64,000 nucleotides of DNA from Alteromonas sp. KUL49 (GTDB taxonomy: Bacteria > Pseudomonadota > Gammaproteobacteria > Enterobacterales > Alteromonadaceae), in NCBI RefSeq assembly GCF_006538345.1, contig NZ_BJKL01000004.1, forward strand, positions 1 to 64,000. The letters run 5' to 3'. This document shows, one piece after another, positions 56,288 through 64,000 of this stretch. Each line of letters opens with the position of its first letter. Within the stretch, counting starts at the first letter, position 1. The notes under the pieces were generated by a model that worked only from the letters and a program-made list of their open reading frames with translations, was not told the DNA's origin and ran no database searches. A program made the position numbers and the translations under genes.

Positions 56288-58633
56288 TTACTTATCTTCG
56301 CCAAAACGACGAGTATACATATTGCCGTTAATAAATCTGGCGGCATCTACCATAGGTGCATAAGGCGTGTCGGTGACGTTAACAAAACCTACGTTATAGT
56401 TTTCGCCGTCGTATGCACGACCTGTGATTGGCGAATCCATGTATTGGAACCAATGGGCGCCAACAAAATACGGGTTATCAACCACCGAATGCATGTAATC
56501 AATAAACATTTGCGCACGGTCTTCTTGGGTTGCCGCTTGAATCAAGCCAGGATGGAACAAGCCATTATCTCTTGCTCCCATATGGAATTCACCGATAATA
56601 CTTGGCATATCAATGTCGGCCAAAAACTCCCAAGATTTAGGGTGTAATCCCTCTTTGTAGACGTTATATGACATCACATCAACGTGTTTAGTCGCCGCTT
56701 GCACAACTTCAATAGGCATACCCCAGTCAGGGAATCTAGCACCTAAGTACATGTGGTTCGGTAAATGTTTATCCATTGCCCCGTTAACAACAGCAAAGTA
56801 CTTTTCACCGTACAAATACAAAAGCTCTGCATAGTCTTTGAGTTGCTCGTCATTGTTTATCGTCGAGTCTACACCCGCATCAAACTCAGCCCATGAGGCA
56901 ACTGAAGTCCCCCACACTGCATTCAACTTAGCAATATCCTTGTACTTGTCGCGCATATGGGCGGTGAACGCTGCCTTTGTAGGAACATCGGCACCATCAC
57001 GCTTTAAAGTGTGAAGTACGATTCCGTAGTGGGCTTGAGGCGATTCACTGCGCCCGAAGCTTTTTTCGTTATCGATAAATACACCCACACACCACGGGCT
57101 GCCTTTAACTTGCTGAGCAATGGTAGCTGCCGTGACGTCCGCCCGCTTAGCGAATTCAGGGTCGAAAACATCAGGAAGTGGAGCCCAGAAATCATTACCG
57201 CTCGATACGGTTTTAAAGTTACCGATAATCCAGCCATTAGCAAAATAAGGCACTTCTTCGTTGTCGTAAAAGCGTGGGTCGGTCCAATTGCCCAATGAAC
57301 TAAAACCCCAGTACTTCATACGATCTAACGTCACTTCTTCCCACTTTTGCAATGGATCATCATGGCCGTATTTTCTTGCCAGGTTTGCGGCGTAAAAGCT
57401 AAAAGTTTCACCTTCTTTCACAGGCCCTGAATGAGCTGAAGCTCGGTAGCCATACCATTGTCCTAATGGTGAATCATACTCGGGTAGCCAAGAAAACAAA
57501 TTTGCCCGAACGTCAGATGCCACATAACGAGAATTCAATGCATCCTGGTTAATTCTATTCAGCCCTTTGGAGTCTTCTGGCGTAACCCCGTCACCTTGAA
57601 TATTGATTTTTGCGGTGTCAAAACTGTAGCCGGTCATTGTTGATGAGTTGGACAAACGAATGATGTCTAACCCTGTCGCAAAGTATAAATAGCCCTCTGG
57701 GTCTACCATGGCCCATTTACCATCAACCTTTTCGGTCCTGAAGTAACCCGTTGCCTCTAATTTCGGACCATTAGCCCATCCTCCAAAACGTGAGCGGTCT
57801 GGCATTAATTTGCCGTCTAATTTAGCGAGTTCTGCGTCTCGAGTCGCTTCGAGTTCTTCAAGAGAATGTACTTTGCTGTCGAACTCCACATTGGCGTTTT
57901 GACCAAATTCGTCAACGATATGCGTAAGAAACGCCTCATTCATTTCTGGGTTAGGACGCAGTCTTACGTTACTTAATACAATGTGCTTATCGAACAGTGC
58001 GCTTTGTACCGATAAACTAATATTGGTTATGCCCTTCAGGTTGAGGTTTTTCTTACCCCACATAGAAATAAACTGCACATGCTCAGAGTCCCAGGTTTCA
58101 GGGTTGCTGCGAAGGCCTGAGAGGAAATTGAGCTCTTGATTGATGTTGCCATCAGGTGTGCCTAAGTCATGACCGCGCATTTTCGCATAGTAGGTGTTTG
58201 AAGCTCCCACGGGAACGGCAACACTTCGGGTATAGGTATGACCATCGATGTCGGTGACGTTTAAATAAAGCTGCACTGAATGAGGACCGGGATTTTCAAT
58301 ATCAAAAGCAAGGTTGAAGTCATTCCACTCGCTCATATCCCAAGGCTCTGCGGGGCTCAAGTTGATACCGCTATATGAGTTGGCTTTCGAAAGAAAAGTT
58401 ACCGCCAGACCATTTTGTTGTATTTTTGCTTCGGCGTTTATCAGGGCGACAGAGGAAGAAACAGTCTCTGAATCTAAGATAAGCAGGGGTAACTCTGCCT
58501 CCATCAACTTACCTTGAAATGTATTGGCTACGTCCAATGCACTGGAGGTTTGGTCCGTATCATTTGTTGAAACTTGGGTCTGACAACCTGCTAATGCAGT
58601 CATCAGAGAAAGCGCTAATATGGTCCTTTTCAT
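56288..58633 (-). CDS. GH50 beta-agarase A (lipoprotein)
   Basis: 781-residue GH50 enzyme, releasing mainly neoagarobiose or short neoagaro-oligosaccharides from agarose. Lipobox LAGC, so outer-membrane or periplasm-facing. An N-terminal CBM-like domain (about 50-240: LAFDIENPGPHSVQLYLNV) precedes the (beta/alpha)8 domain. Acid/base Glu523 is in GVFIDNEKSFG and nucleophile Glu682 in IIGEFHMGARDNG. Family motifs SWLPEYDSPLGQWYGYR and YFANGWIIGNFKT are conserved. The ATG at 58633 is divergent from gntR across a GTTAAC palindrome at 58697. Confidence 0.95.
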   Translation of the reverse strand: MKRTILALSLMTALAGCQTQVSTNDTDQTSSALDVANTFQGKLMEAELPLLILDSETVSSSVALINAEAKIQQNGLAVTFLSKANSYSGINLSPAEPWDMSEWNDFNLAFDIENPGPHSVQLYLNVTDIDGHTYTRSVAVPVGASNTYYAKMRGHDLGTPDGNINQELNFLSGLRSNPETWDSEHVQFISMWGKKNLNLKGITNISLSVQSALFDKHIVLSNVRLRPNPEMNEAFLTHIVDEFGQNANVEFDSKVHSLEELEATRDAELAKLDGKLMPDRSRFGGWANGPKLEATGYFRTEKVDGKWAMVDPEGYLYFATGLDIIRLSNSSTMTGYSFDTAKINIQGDGVTPEDSKGLNRINQDALNSRYVASDVRANLFSWLPEYDSPLGQWYGYRASAHSGPVKEGETFSFYAANLARKYGHDDPLQKWEEVTLDRMKYWGFSSLGNWTDPRFYDNEEVPYFANGWIIGNFKTVSSGNDFWAPLPDVFDPEFAKRADVTAATIAQQVKGSPWCVGVFIDNEKSFGRSESPQAHYGIVLHTLKRDGADVPTKAAFTAHMRDKYKDIAKLNAVWGTSVASWAEFDAGVDSTINNDEQLKDYAELLYLYGEKYFAVVNGAMDKHLPNHMYLGARFPDWGMPIEVVQAATKHVDVMSYNVYKEGLHPKSWEFLADIDMPSIIGEFHMGARDNGLFHPGLIQAATQEDRAQMFIDYMHSVVDNPYFVGAHWFQYMDSPITGRAYDGENYNVGFVNVTDTPYAPMVDAARFINGNMYTRRFGEDK

Positions 58634-58864
58634 GTCCTAACTCACAAACTATTTACATTGAAAATCGAGTATACATAACTTTTTGACAACATAAAACTGT
58701 TAACAATATTTATTTATAACAACATGAATTAGTTCTAAATTTACCCTTCACCTTGTCTAATATTGGCATGATTCAGCAACTTAAGTCTGGGAAAAATCTG
58801 GACATTACACAAAAAAACGTTAACAATTTAGCGGATAATTTTAATACTAACTGTGAAGCCGCCT
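58634..58864. promoter_or_regulatory. GH50-A/gntR divergent control region with two palindromes
   Basis: CTGTTAACAA at 58697-58706, 64 bases before the GH50-A start, and ACGTTAACAA at 58817-58826, about 40 bases before the gntR start. Their GTTAACAA cores match the sites at the GH86 and AHG loci. The site beside gntR suggests autoregulation. Confidence 0.68.
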
Positions 58865-59467
58865 ATGAAACCCAAGATTCTATCAGTGAGAGACCAAATT
58901 GCCGATGTGCTTCGTTCAGATATTATTTCAGGCGAACTTGCGCCAAATACTAAACTGAACGAGATTCAATTGGCTGAACGCTTCGGTGTTTCACGCGGCC
59001 CAATCCGAGACGTTATATTAAAGCTCACCAAAGAGGGCTTGTTAGTCAGCAAGAATAATGTGGGTGCGTCGGTAAATAGCCCGCTCTCTCCTGAGCTGCA
59101 AAAACTCAGTATCGATTTGCGTAAAAAGATAGAAGAATTCGCTGTGAAGGCCGTGATTGAAAGCATTTCATCTGACCAACTCAATGAAATGGATGGCATT
59201 ATTGACGTAATGCATGAGCACTTTGAAAAGCAGGAATACACTGAACTGACCAAAGCAGATATTACTTTTCACCAATACTTCATCGAGCTGGCAGGCGGCG
59301 AAAACCTCATTAACTTGTGGTATCCCATCGTGATCAGAATGCGAATGAATTATCAGCGTATTAAAACGTCGAGCACCTTAGTTGATGAGCACCGTGACAT
59401 TGTTAACGCTATGCGCGAACGCAATGTAAAAGATGCGATAAACGCTATCCGTAAGAACATCAAATAA
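58865..59467 (+). CDS. GntR/FadR-family transcriptional regulator
   Basis: 200 residues. A winged HTH (LNEIQLAERFGVSRGPIRDVILKLTKEGLLV) is followed by an all-helical FCD domain (about 80-195) with Asp and His metal/ligand residues in DITFHQYFIELAG and DEHRDIVNAM, as in sugar-acid-binding FadR-group proteins. The ATG at 58865 is preferred; a GTG four codons upstream is possible. It sits between two GH50 agarases with a GTTAAC palindrome before it. It is the best candidate regulator of the palindrome regulon, perhaps sensing an AHG-derived sugar acid (inference). Confidence 0.9.
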   Translation: MKPKILSVRDQIADVLRSDIISGELAPNTKLNEIQLAERFGVSRGPIRDVILKLTKEGLLVSKNNVGASVNSPLSPELQKLSIDLRKKIEEFAVKAVIESISSDQLNEMDGIIDVMHEHFEKQEYTELTKADITFHQYFIELAGGENLINLWYPIVIRMRMNYQRIKTSSTLVDEHRDIVNAMRERNVKDAINAIRKNIK

Positions 59468-59476
59468 TTCACTTTA

Positions 59477-59502
59477 CGCATAACCCCACTCGGGGTTATG
59501 CG
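59477..59502. terminator. Terminator between gntR and GH50-B
   Basis: CGCATAACCCC / GGGGTTATGCG 11-bp perfect stem with a 4-base loop between convergent genes. T-runs are weak, but the tight stem-loop and place suggest a shared terminator. Confidence 0.65.
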
Positions 59503-59511
59503 CACATCCTC

Positions 59512-61908
59512 TTAGTCCTCGGTTTGATCAAACCTGCTCTGGTAGAGCTTTTTATTAAATGCCTTCATGGCACCCACTAGCTCTGGATAGGGAACATCCG
59601 CAACGGTAACCATGCCGATATTCGCATTTTCACCATCATGGGCCCGCCCGGTAATAGGCTCATCAATGTATTGAAACCAATGTGCACCAACCATGTAGGG
59701 TTTACTCAACACCGTTTCCATATATTGCGTGTACATCCGAGCTCTGTCTGCTTGGTCACTAGCATGAACAATACCGGGGTTATACATTCCCGAATCTGTC
59801 GCGGTTCCTATATGAAACTCGCCCACAACGACAGGTAGGTCGACGTCTTCCAAGAAAGACCAGAAATGGGGTTGCATACCTTCCTCGTAAATATTAAAGC
59901 TCAATACATCGGAGTATTTTAACGATGCTTTGATAATTTCATCAGGCATCCCCCAATTTGCCATGCGTGCCCCCATGTACAAATGGTTTGGTAATACGGC
60001 TTCAAGGGTGTTGTGAACAACCTTAAAATACTGCTCACCCAATTGCTCTAAAAGATAAGAATAGTCCTTTACTTGAGCATCTGTATGACTCGAAAACGTT
60101 GCGCCAAGAGATAGACTTCTCCAATCAGCAAACGAAGTATTCCACGCACTATTCAACGCGGAAATACTCGAGTATTTGGCTTCTAACAAGGTGGTAAAGG
60201 CCGCTTTTGCTGGGCTTTCTTCTGAAGACTTAGACAGGGCATCTAAAATGACACCATAGCGCGCCGCTACACTGCCCTCTCGTTCTCCCCAACTCTTTTC
60301 GTTATCAACAAAAATGCCAGCGCACCAAGGTGAATAACGAACTTCTTCGGCTATTTTATCAATGGTGAGTTTCGCACGAGCGGCAAAAGCAGGGTCGAAA
60401 GGATCTGGCATTTCTCCCCAGTGATTAACTTCGCCAGATAGGGTTTTAAAATCACCGATAATCCAGCCATTGGCAAAATAAGGCACTTGGTCGGCTTGAT
60501 AGAAGGCAGGATCTACCCAGTTTCCGAACGAGGTAAATCCCCAGTCATGCATGCGATTCAAGGTAGTATCACGCCAAACATCTAAGTAATCTGCACCATA
60601 TCGGCGCTCGAGATTAGCTCGATAAAAGCTATAGGTTTCTCCACTTTCAATAGGCCCTTTGTGAGACGTTCTTCGGTAACTATAGTGTTTCGCCAAGGGT
60701 GAATCGTAGTCTGGCAACCAAGAAAACATGCCGTGACGTTGAGGATAGGCGACTTGAGCTCCTTGCTTTATCTCATCAGAGATCTGCACGATACCCAGTG
60801 AATCTTCTGGGGTTAACTCACCACTATCCACACGCCTGATGTCATCGTTGTTGTAATCGATGCCGGTGTAAGTCGTTGTGTTAGCCATACGTACATTGGC
60901 TGGCCCATGAGAGAAAAACAAATACCCTTCAGGGTCTACCATCCACCATTGACCGTTCAGTTTAGTGGTACGAAAGTAACCGGTTGCTTCTAACTTAGGA
61001 CCATCTTTCCAACCACCGTATTGGGAGCGCTCTTGCCATTGCTCACCACTTAATGAAGCGAGCTCTTCCTCAGCCCACTGCTTCAACTGTGCCTCACTGT
61101 TAACAACTACCGACGAATCAACTCGAGTACTCTGGCCAAATTCATCCACTAAGTTGGTTAGCCAGTTTGGATTGATGTCTGGGTTCTTCCTCAAACGGAA
61201 GTTACTTACGGTCAATGATTTAGAGGTTACATTGCCAATAGTGAGAAGTCGTAGACCAGTAACACGCTGTAAATTTGACTCAAGTGGTTTCCATGAACGC
61301 CATATCATTCGAAGTTCATTGCTGTCCCACGATGGCGGATCACCCCAAAAACCAATTTGAGATTCAGCTTCTACACCACTTACAGGAAAATACAATACGC
61401 CGTCAAACCCTTGCGGGATAGCCACAGCATGGCGTTGAAGCACATGTTTTTCATCGAGCAAATCCACGTACAAATGTACTGAAGCATCACTGGTATTTTG
61501 AACATTGAACGCAAGATTACTCTCTGGGTAACTAGTAAAATCCCAGCTAGATGAGTTACTTAACACCAGTGAAGGCATATGTTCGTTTGATGGGAAGGTC
61601 AGTGCCAACACTGACTCATTGTCTATCTCTTCGAGGCTATAAACAGCCCCGTCACTATTTAACGTTAATGCGTCGTCACCAGAGACATGGAAAGACAAAT
61701 AAGGTTGGCTTTCTTTAGCGGCCGCCGACGTCATTGGTTCGCTTATAGTCTCTTGTGAGGCTGGGCTACACCCCAACAATAGACAGGTGGAAATGCTAGC
61801 GAGTGCGCCGGTAACAACGCGGCTTACTCTCGATCGTCGACTTGTAAAACCTAAAGTTTGGTCTTCGCAGCGCACCACTGGTAACTCACAATGCCGTGTA
61901 TTCTTCAC
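59512..61908 (-). CDS. GH50 beta-agarase B (lipoprotein)
   Basis: 798-residue GH50 enzyme paralogous to agarase A. Lipobox LLLGC after a long n-region; CBM-like N-terminal part (LAFNVQNTSDASVHLYVDL); catalytic domain with acid/base Glu537 in GIFVDNEKSWGE and nucleophile Glu697 in VVGEFHIGTATDSG. Translation starts at GTG 61908, where AGGAGGAG lies directly upstream; the longer TTG frame lacks a site and would bury the leader. Convergent with gntR. A CTGTTAACAA operator lies at 61953, 45 bases upstream. The A and B enzymes may differ in attack mode. Confidence 0.94.
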   Translation of the reverse strand: MKNTRHCELPVVRCEDQTLGFTSRRSRVSRVVTGALASISTCLLLGCSPASQETISEPMTSAAAKESQPYLSFHVSGDDALTLNSDGAVYSLEEIDNESVLALTFPSNEHMPSLVLSNSSSWDFTSYPESNLAFNVQNTSDASVHLYVDLLDEKHVLQRHAVAIPQGFDGVLYFPVSGVEAESQIGFWGDPPSWDSNELRMIWRSWKPLESNLQRVTGLRLLTIGNVTSKSLTVSNFRLRKNPDINPNWLTNLVDEFGQSTRVDSSVVVNSEAQLKQWAEEELASLSGEQWQERSQYGGWKDGPKLEATGYFRTTKLNGQWWMVDPEGYLFFSHGPANVRMANTTTYTGIDYNNDDIRRVDSGELTPEDSLGIVQISDEIKQGAQVAYPQRHGMFSWLPDYDSPLAKHYSYRRTSHKGPIESGETYSFYRANLERRYGADYLDVWRDTTLNRMHDWGFTSFGNWVDPAFYQADQVPYFANGWIIGDFKTLSGEVNHWGEMPDPFDPAFAARAKLTIDKIAEEVRYSPWCAGIFVDNEKSWGEREGSVAARYGVILDALSKSSEESPAKAAFTTLLEAKYSSISALNSAWNTSFADWRSLSLGATFSSHTDAQVKDYSYLLEQLGEQYFKVVHNTLEAVLPNHLYMGARMANWGMPDEIIKASLKYSDVLSFNIYEEGMQPHFWSFLEDVDLPVVVGEFHIGTATDSGMYNPGIVHASDQADRARMYTQYMETVLSKPYMVGAHWFQYIDEPITGRAHDGENANIGMVTVADVPYPELVGAMKAFNKKLYQSRFDQTED

Positions 61909-61952
61909 TTTACTCCTCCTATAAGTACAAACTTTCAAAACCACTTTGCATA

Positions 61953-61962
61953 CTGTTAACAA
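61953..61962. promoter_or_regulatory. GTTAAC palindrome upstream of GH50-B
   Basis: CTGTTAACAA, identical to the site upstream of GH50-A. It lies within the gap between GH50-B (start 61908) and the iclR stop region. Confidence 0.65.
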
Positions 61963-62037
61963 TCTACAATCATAACTTACAAAATTCAAAGTTTATTTGG
62001 AGAAGAGTCAATCGTGTTGAACTCGTATTACTGAATT

Positions 62038-62820
62038 TTACAGTCCAAGAATAGTTGAAATATTTAACGCAGTGGTCTCTAAAGCGTCAATATCCATCTC
62101 ACTAAAGCCTTTAGCGTCAACGCTTTCCACCTTTGACAAGCTGAGTGCTCCAATCTGTTTCCCTTTGTTTTTTCCTACCAAGGCAACATGCTCAATTACA
62201 CCAGGTATGTAAGACGTGGATCCGCTATAACTGGAGGACATTTGTATGTCGTTCAAGGTATTAATAAAGGTTTGCCGTTCCATGTCGCTCATCGAGTGCC
62301 ATGTTAAATCGCGCTCGAATATCAATCGTCTTACTTCGTCATTACTGTGCGCAAGTAGCACTTTACCCGCGTTAGATTCAAGGGTAGAAAATACAGCGCC
62401 TTCGGCAACAGAAAGAGAGACTGGTCCTGGGCTCCGGGCATGAACAAGCACCATAGTTTGACTTTGATGTAGGATACTCAGTTGACAAGATAAGCCTGTT
62501 TGATGGGCTAGGTCGTCCATTAATGGGATGGATTGTTGACGAAGTTCATCTAACGGAGATATTGAACGAGATAAATTATACAGCTTAAATGATAACCGAT
62601 ATTTCCCACTGGTAGCGTCTCGTCTCAGATAACCGTTCATCTCTAGGTTGACGAGGATTCTAAAAATTTCGTTAGTACTTCTACCCACGCCTTTAGCAAT
62701 TTCAGATTGAGTATAGGCGTGTGAGGAAGACGCTAGAAATTGAAAAATTTCAAAACACTTGTCGAGCGCCGGAACGGCGTACTTTTTACTGATTTCTTGC
62801 TGTGCTTTTGCAATATCCAC
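62038..62820 (-). CDS. IclR-family transcriptional regulator
   Basis: 260 residues. N-terminal winged HTH (VPALDKCFEIFQFLASSSHAYTQSEIAKGVGRSTNEIFRILVNLEMNGYLRR) and IclR effector domain with GLSCQLSILHQSQTMVLVHARSPGPV and TLESNAGKVLLAH. The GTG at 62820 has GGAGG five bases upstream and gives the usual N-terminus; the longer ATG frame (62895) adds 25 unlikely residues. Divergent from the PhyH-like gene, which it may control, and next to GH50-B. Ligand unknown; IclR proteins in such loci often sense sugar acids. Confidence 0.9.
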   Translation of the reverse strand: MDIAKAQQEISKKYAVPALDKCFEIFQFLASSSHAYTQSEIAKGVGRSTNEIFRILVNLEMNGYLRRDATSGKYRLSFKLYNLSRSISPLDELRQQSIPLMDDLAHQTGLSCQLSILHQSQTMVLVHARSPGPVSLSVAEGAVFSTLESNAGKVLLAHSNDEVRRLIFERDLTWHSMSDMERQTFINTLNDIQMSSSYSGSTSYIPGVIEHVALVGKNKGKQIGALSLSKVESVDAKGFSEMDIDALETTALNISTILGL

Positions 62821-63018
62821 AATTCCTCCAATTTCATCTGTAAAAGCGAAAAAAATTTGTGCTTGGACATGCCATGCAGCATGAGTGCTGAACATATTTC
62901 ATATATAAAACTCACTTTTTTCAGCAAAAATAACATTGAATTAACCCGAAATACACATAAGATTGTTTACATTCAACATAAAACTTAAATAACAAAAGTA
63001 ACTATTACGGAGGCCAAC

Positions 63019-63780
63019 GTGGCACACCCTTATCTTTCTCAAGAGCAAATCGAGCAGTTTAATAAAGACGGCTACATCATTATTCGCAACTACTACAACG
63101 AAGACGAAATTGGAAAATTGCAAAGCGCGGTGTTTAGTGATGACAACCTTTATAGTAATGCTTGGGATAAAAAGGACGCCTCAGGAACAGTGAGTAAAGT
63201 GAGCCTGTGGCAAGATTTGGGCGATGACTTTTACGCCATGTTCTCAAGAGGCAAGCGCCTATCTAACGCCGTTGAACAGTTACTTGAGGAACCTGTGTTT
63301 CACACAACTACTAAGATAATGATGAAAGAGCCGTTCGTTGGTGGAGCGTGGGAATGGCATCAGGATTACGGCTATTGGGCCACCGACAACTTCCACCTCT
63401 ATCCGCAACTCGTCAGCTGCATGATAGCTATCAATAAAGCGACCATTGAAAACGGTTGTTTACAAGTGTTGAAAGGCTCACATCATATCGGGCGGATAGA
63501 CCATGGTAGAACCGGCGATCAGAAAGGCGCTGACATGACGTTTGTAGAAGAGGCAATGAAGCATCACGAATTGATTAATGTGGAACTCGAACCGGGCGAT
63601 ACCTTGTTCTTCCACTGTAATTTGTTGCATAAGTCTAATCAAAACCGCTCTGAACATCCGCGCTGGGCGTTTATCGCAGCATATTGTGGCGAGTCTGCCA
63701 AACCCTTTAAAGAGAATTCCCTCGTATATCGTCCACTTGAGAAAGTTGAAGACGATGCCATCCTTAACTGGACGGCGTAA
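63019..63780 (+). CDS. Phytanoyl-CoA dioxygenase (PhyH) family Fe(II)/2OG oxygenase
   Basis: 253 residues. The iron site is His-x-Asp in WEWHQDYGYWA and the distal His in FFHCNLLHKSNQNRSEHPRW, with the 2-oxoglutarate-binding Arg following. The N-terminus QIEQFNKDGYIIIRNYYNEDEI is typical. Start is GTG at 63019 with GGAGG six bases upstream. It is divergent from the IclR gene. Family members hydroxylate small molecules; in an agar locus a role in oxidative demethylation or modification of a sugar derivative is conceivable but unproven. Confidence 0.87.
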   Translation: MAHPYLSQEQIEQFNKDGYIIIRNYYNEDEIGKLQSAVFSDDNLYSNAWDKKDASGTVSKVSLWQDLGDDFYAMFSRGKRLSNAVEQLLEEPVFHTTTKIMMKEPFVGGAWEWHQDYGYWATDNFHLYPQLVSCMIAINKATIENGCLQVLKGSHHIGRIDHGRTGDQKGADMTFVEEAMKHHELINVELEPGDTLFFHCNLLHKSNQNRSEHPRWAFIAAYCGESAKPFKENSLVYRPLEKVEDDAILNWTA

Positions 63781-63791
63781 GCCCAGTGGCG

Positions 63792-63833
63792 ATGTGGCCT
63801 TTGGTTAGAAGGAACTTTCACCAAGGGCCACAT
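63792..63833. terminator. Terminator between phyH-like and propeller genes
   Basis: ATGTGGCCTTTGGT / ACCAAGGGCCACAT stem (14 positions, one wobble) with a 14-base loop between convergent genes. A T-rich tail TTCTCTGCTTTT follows on the plus strand. Confidence 0.65.
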
Positions 63834-63849
63834 TCTCTGCTTTTACCAG

Positions 63850-64000
63850 CTAACTCCCCACGCAAGGGGTAAGTTTCATCGGGTGCAAGTGTCCCGCTTT
63901 CCACTGCGCCAAATATAGATTGCCGTCGTCGGCCATCAACAGTCCGTGGCAATGGTAGAAACTACCTTTGTTATTGGTTACTGCCGTGCCACTTTCAGGC
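63850..64000 (-). CDS. C-terminus of NHL/SMP-30-like propeller protein (partial)
   Basis: Only about 49 C-terminal codons lie in the window, ending at a TAG at 63850-63852. The end reads GSFYHCHGLLMADDGNLYLAQWKAGHLHPMKLTPCVGS, which resembles the last blade of NHL/6-bladed beta-propeller proteins. The N-terminal part and any signal lie beyond the edge, so its function cannot be fixed. It may relate to the propeller gene at the other end of the window, but this was not compared. Confidence 0.7.
   Translation of the reverse strand, partial: PESGTAVTNNKGSFYHCHGLLMADDGNLYLAQWKAGHLHPMKLTPCVGS

Noticed and set aside
1-64000. CRISPR arrays, tRNA/rRNA genes, insertion sequences and prophage
   Set aside because: No regularly spaced repeats, transposase or integrase frames or structural RNA signatures were seen; a covariance-model scan was not possible here.

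Overview
The window looks like chromosomal DNA of an agar-degrading marine gammaproteobacterium, most likely from the Alteromonadaceae (Paraglaciecola/Alteromonas-like). The reasons are the mix of large TonB-dependent receptors, GH50 and GH86 agarases, a 3,6-anhydro-L-galactose (AHG) catabolic operon, Fur-type heme uptake, many LysR regulators and GGDEF proteins, and moderate-to-low GC with AT-rich intergenic DNA. The genus is inference; no rRNA or tRNA gene was seen.

Layout. (1) 1-9.6 kb: a minus-strand operon of TonB receptor, cytochrome c/PA14-like protein, beta-propeller protein, ThuA-like protein and S1 sulfatase (cut by the window edge), divergent from a GH86 agarase/porphyranase and a small lipoprotein. 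(2) 9.6-15.9 kb: heme uptake and use (hmuTUV, hmuS, TonB heme receptor) with two Fur-box-like sites. (3) 15.9-19.1 kb: an orphan solute-binding-like protein, a Tat-exported lipoprotein aminotransferase and a DUF599 membrane protein. (4) 19.3-30.2 kb: a 1216-residue TonB receptor with a surface-glycan-binding-like lipoprotein, divergent across 652 bp from a four-gene operon that can convert AHG to 2-keto-3-deoxygluconate. (5) 30.3-50.6 kb: mostly general genes (dgkA, DJ-1/PfpI, three LysR regulators, two diguanylate cyclases, a HEAT-repeat/CARDB-like pair, LamG protein, LysE exporter, GH13 amylase operon, serine hydrolase). (6) 50.7-64 kb: a P450/ferredoxin/ferredoxin-reductase operon, a Tat-lipoprotein PhoD-like metallohydrolase, two GH50 agarases flanking a GntR/FadR regulator, an IclR regulator, a PhyH-type dioxygenase and the end of a propeller gene.

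How the parts fit. GH86 and GH50 enzymes would cut agar/porphyran outside the cell or at the outer membrane. The sulfatase would remove ester sulfate, and the P450 system is the right type to demethylate 6-O-methyl-galactose. TonB receptors would import oligosaccharides, and the AHG operon would feed released AHG to KDG. No KDG kinase/aldolase, GH117 or GH2 gene is visible, so the locus is incomplete here.

The strongest unlisted signal is a repeated palindrome, consensus TTGTTAACAA. It occurs in the intergenic DNA in front of the GH86 gene, the receptor/oxidative operon, the big receptor/AHG operon pair, both GH50 genes and the gntR gene. It was not seen at the heme or general genes. It looks like the operator of one agar regulon, with the linked GntR/FadR protein as prime candidate regulator. 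The other notable observation is the receptor/cytochrome c/propeller/ThuA/sulfatase operon, which reads as a periplasmic redox module of unknown chemistry inside a polysaccharide locus.
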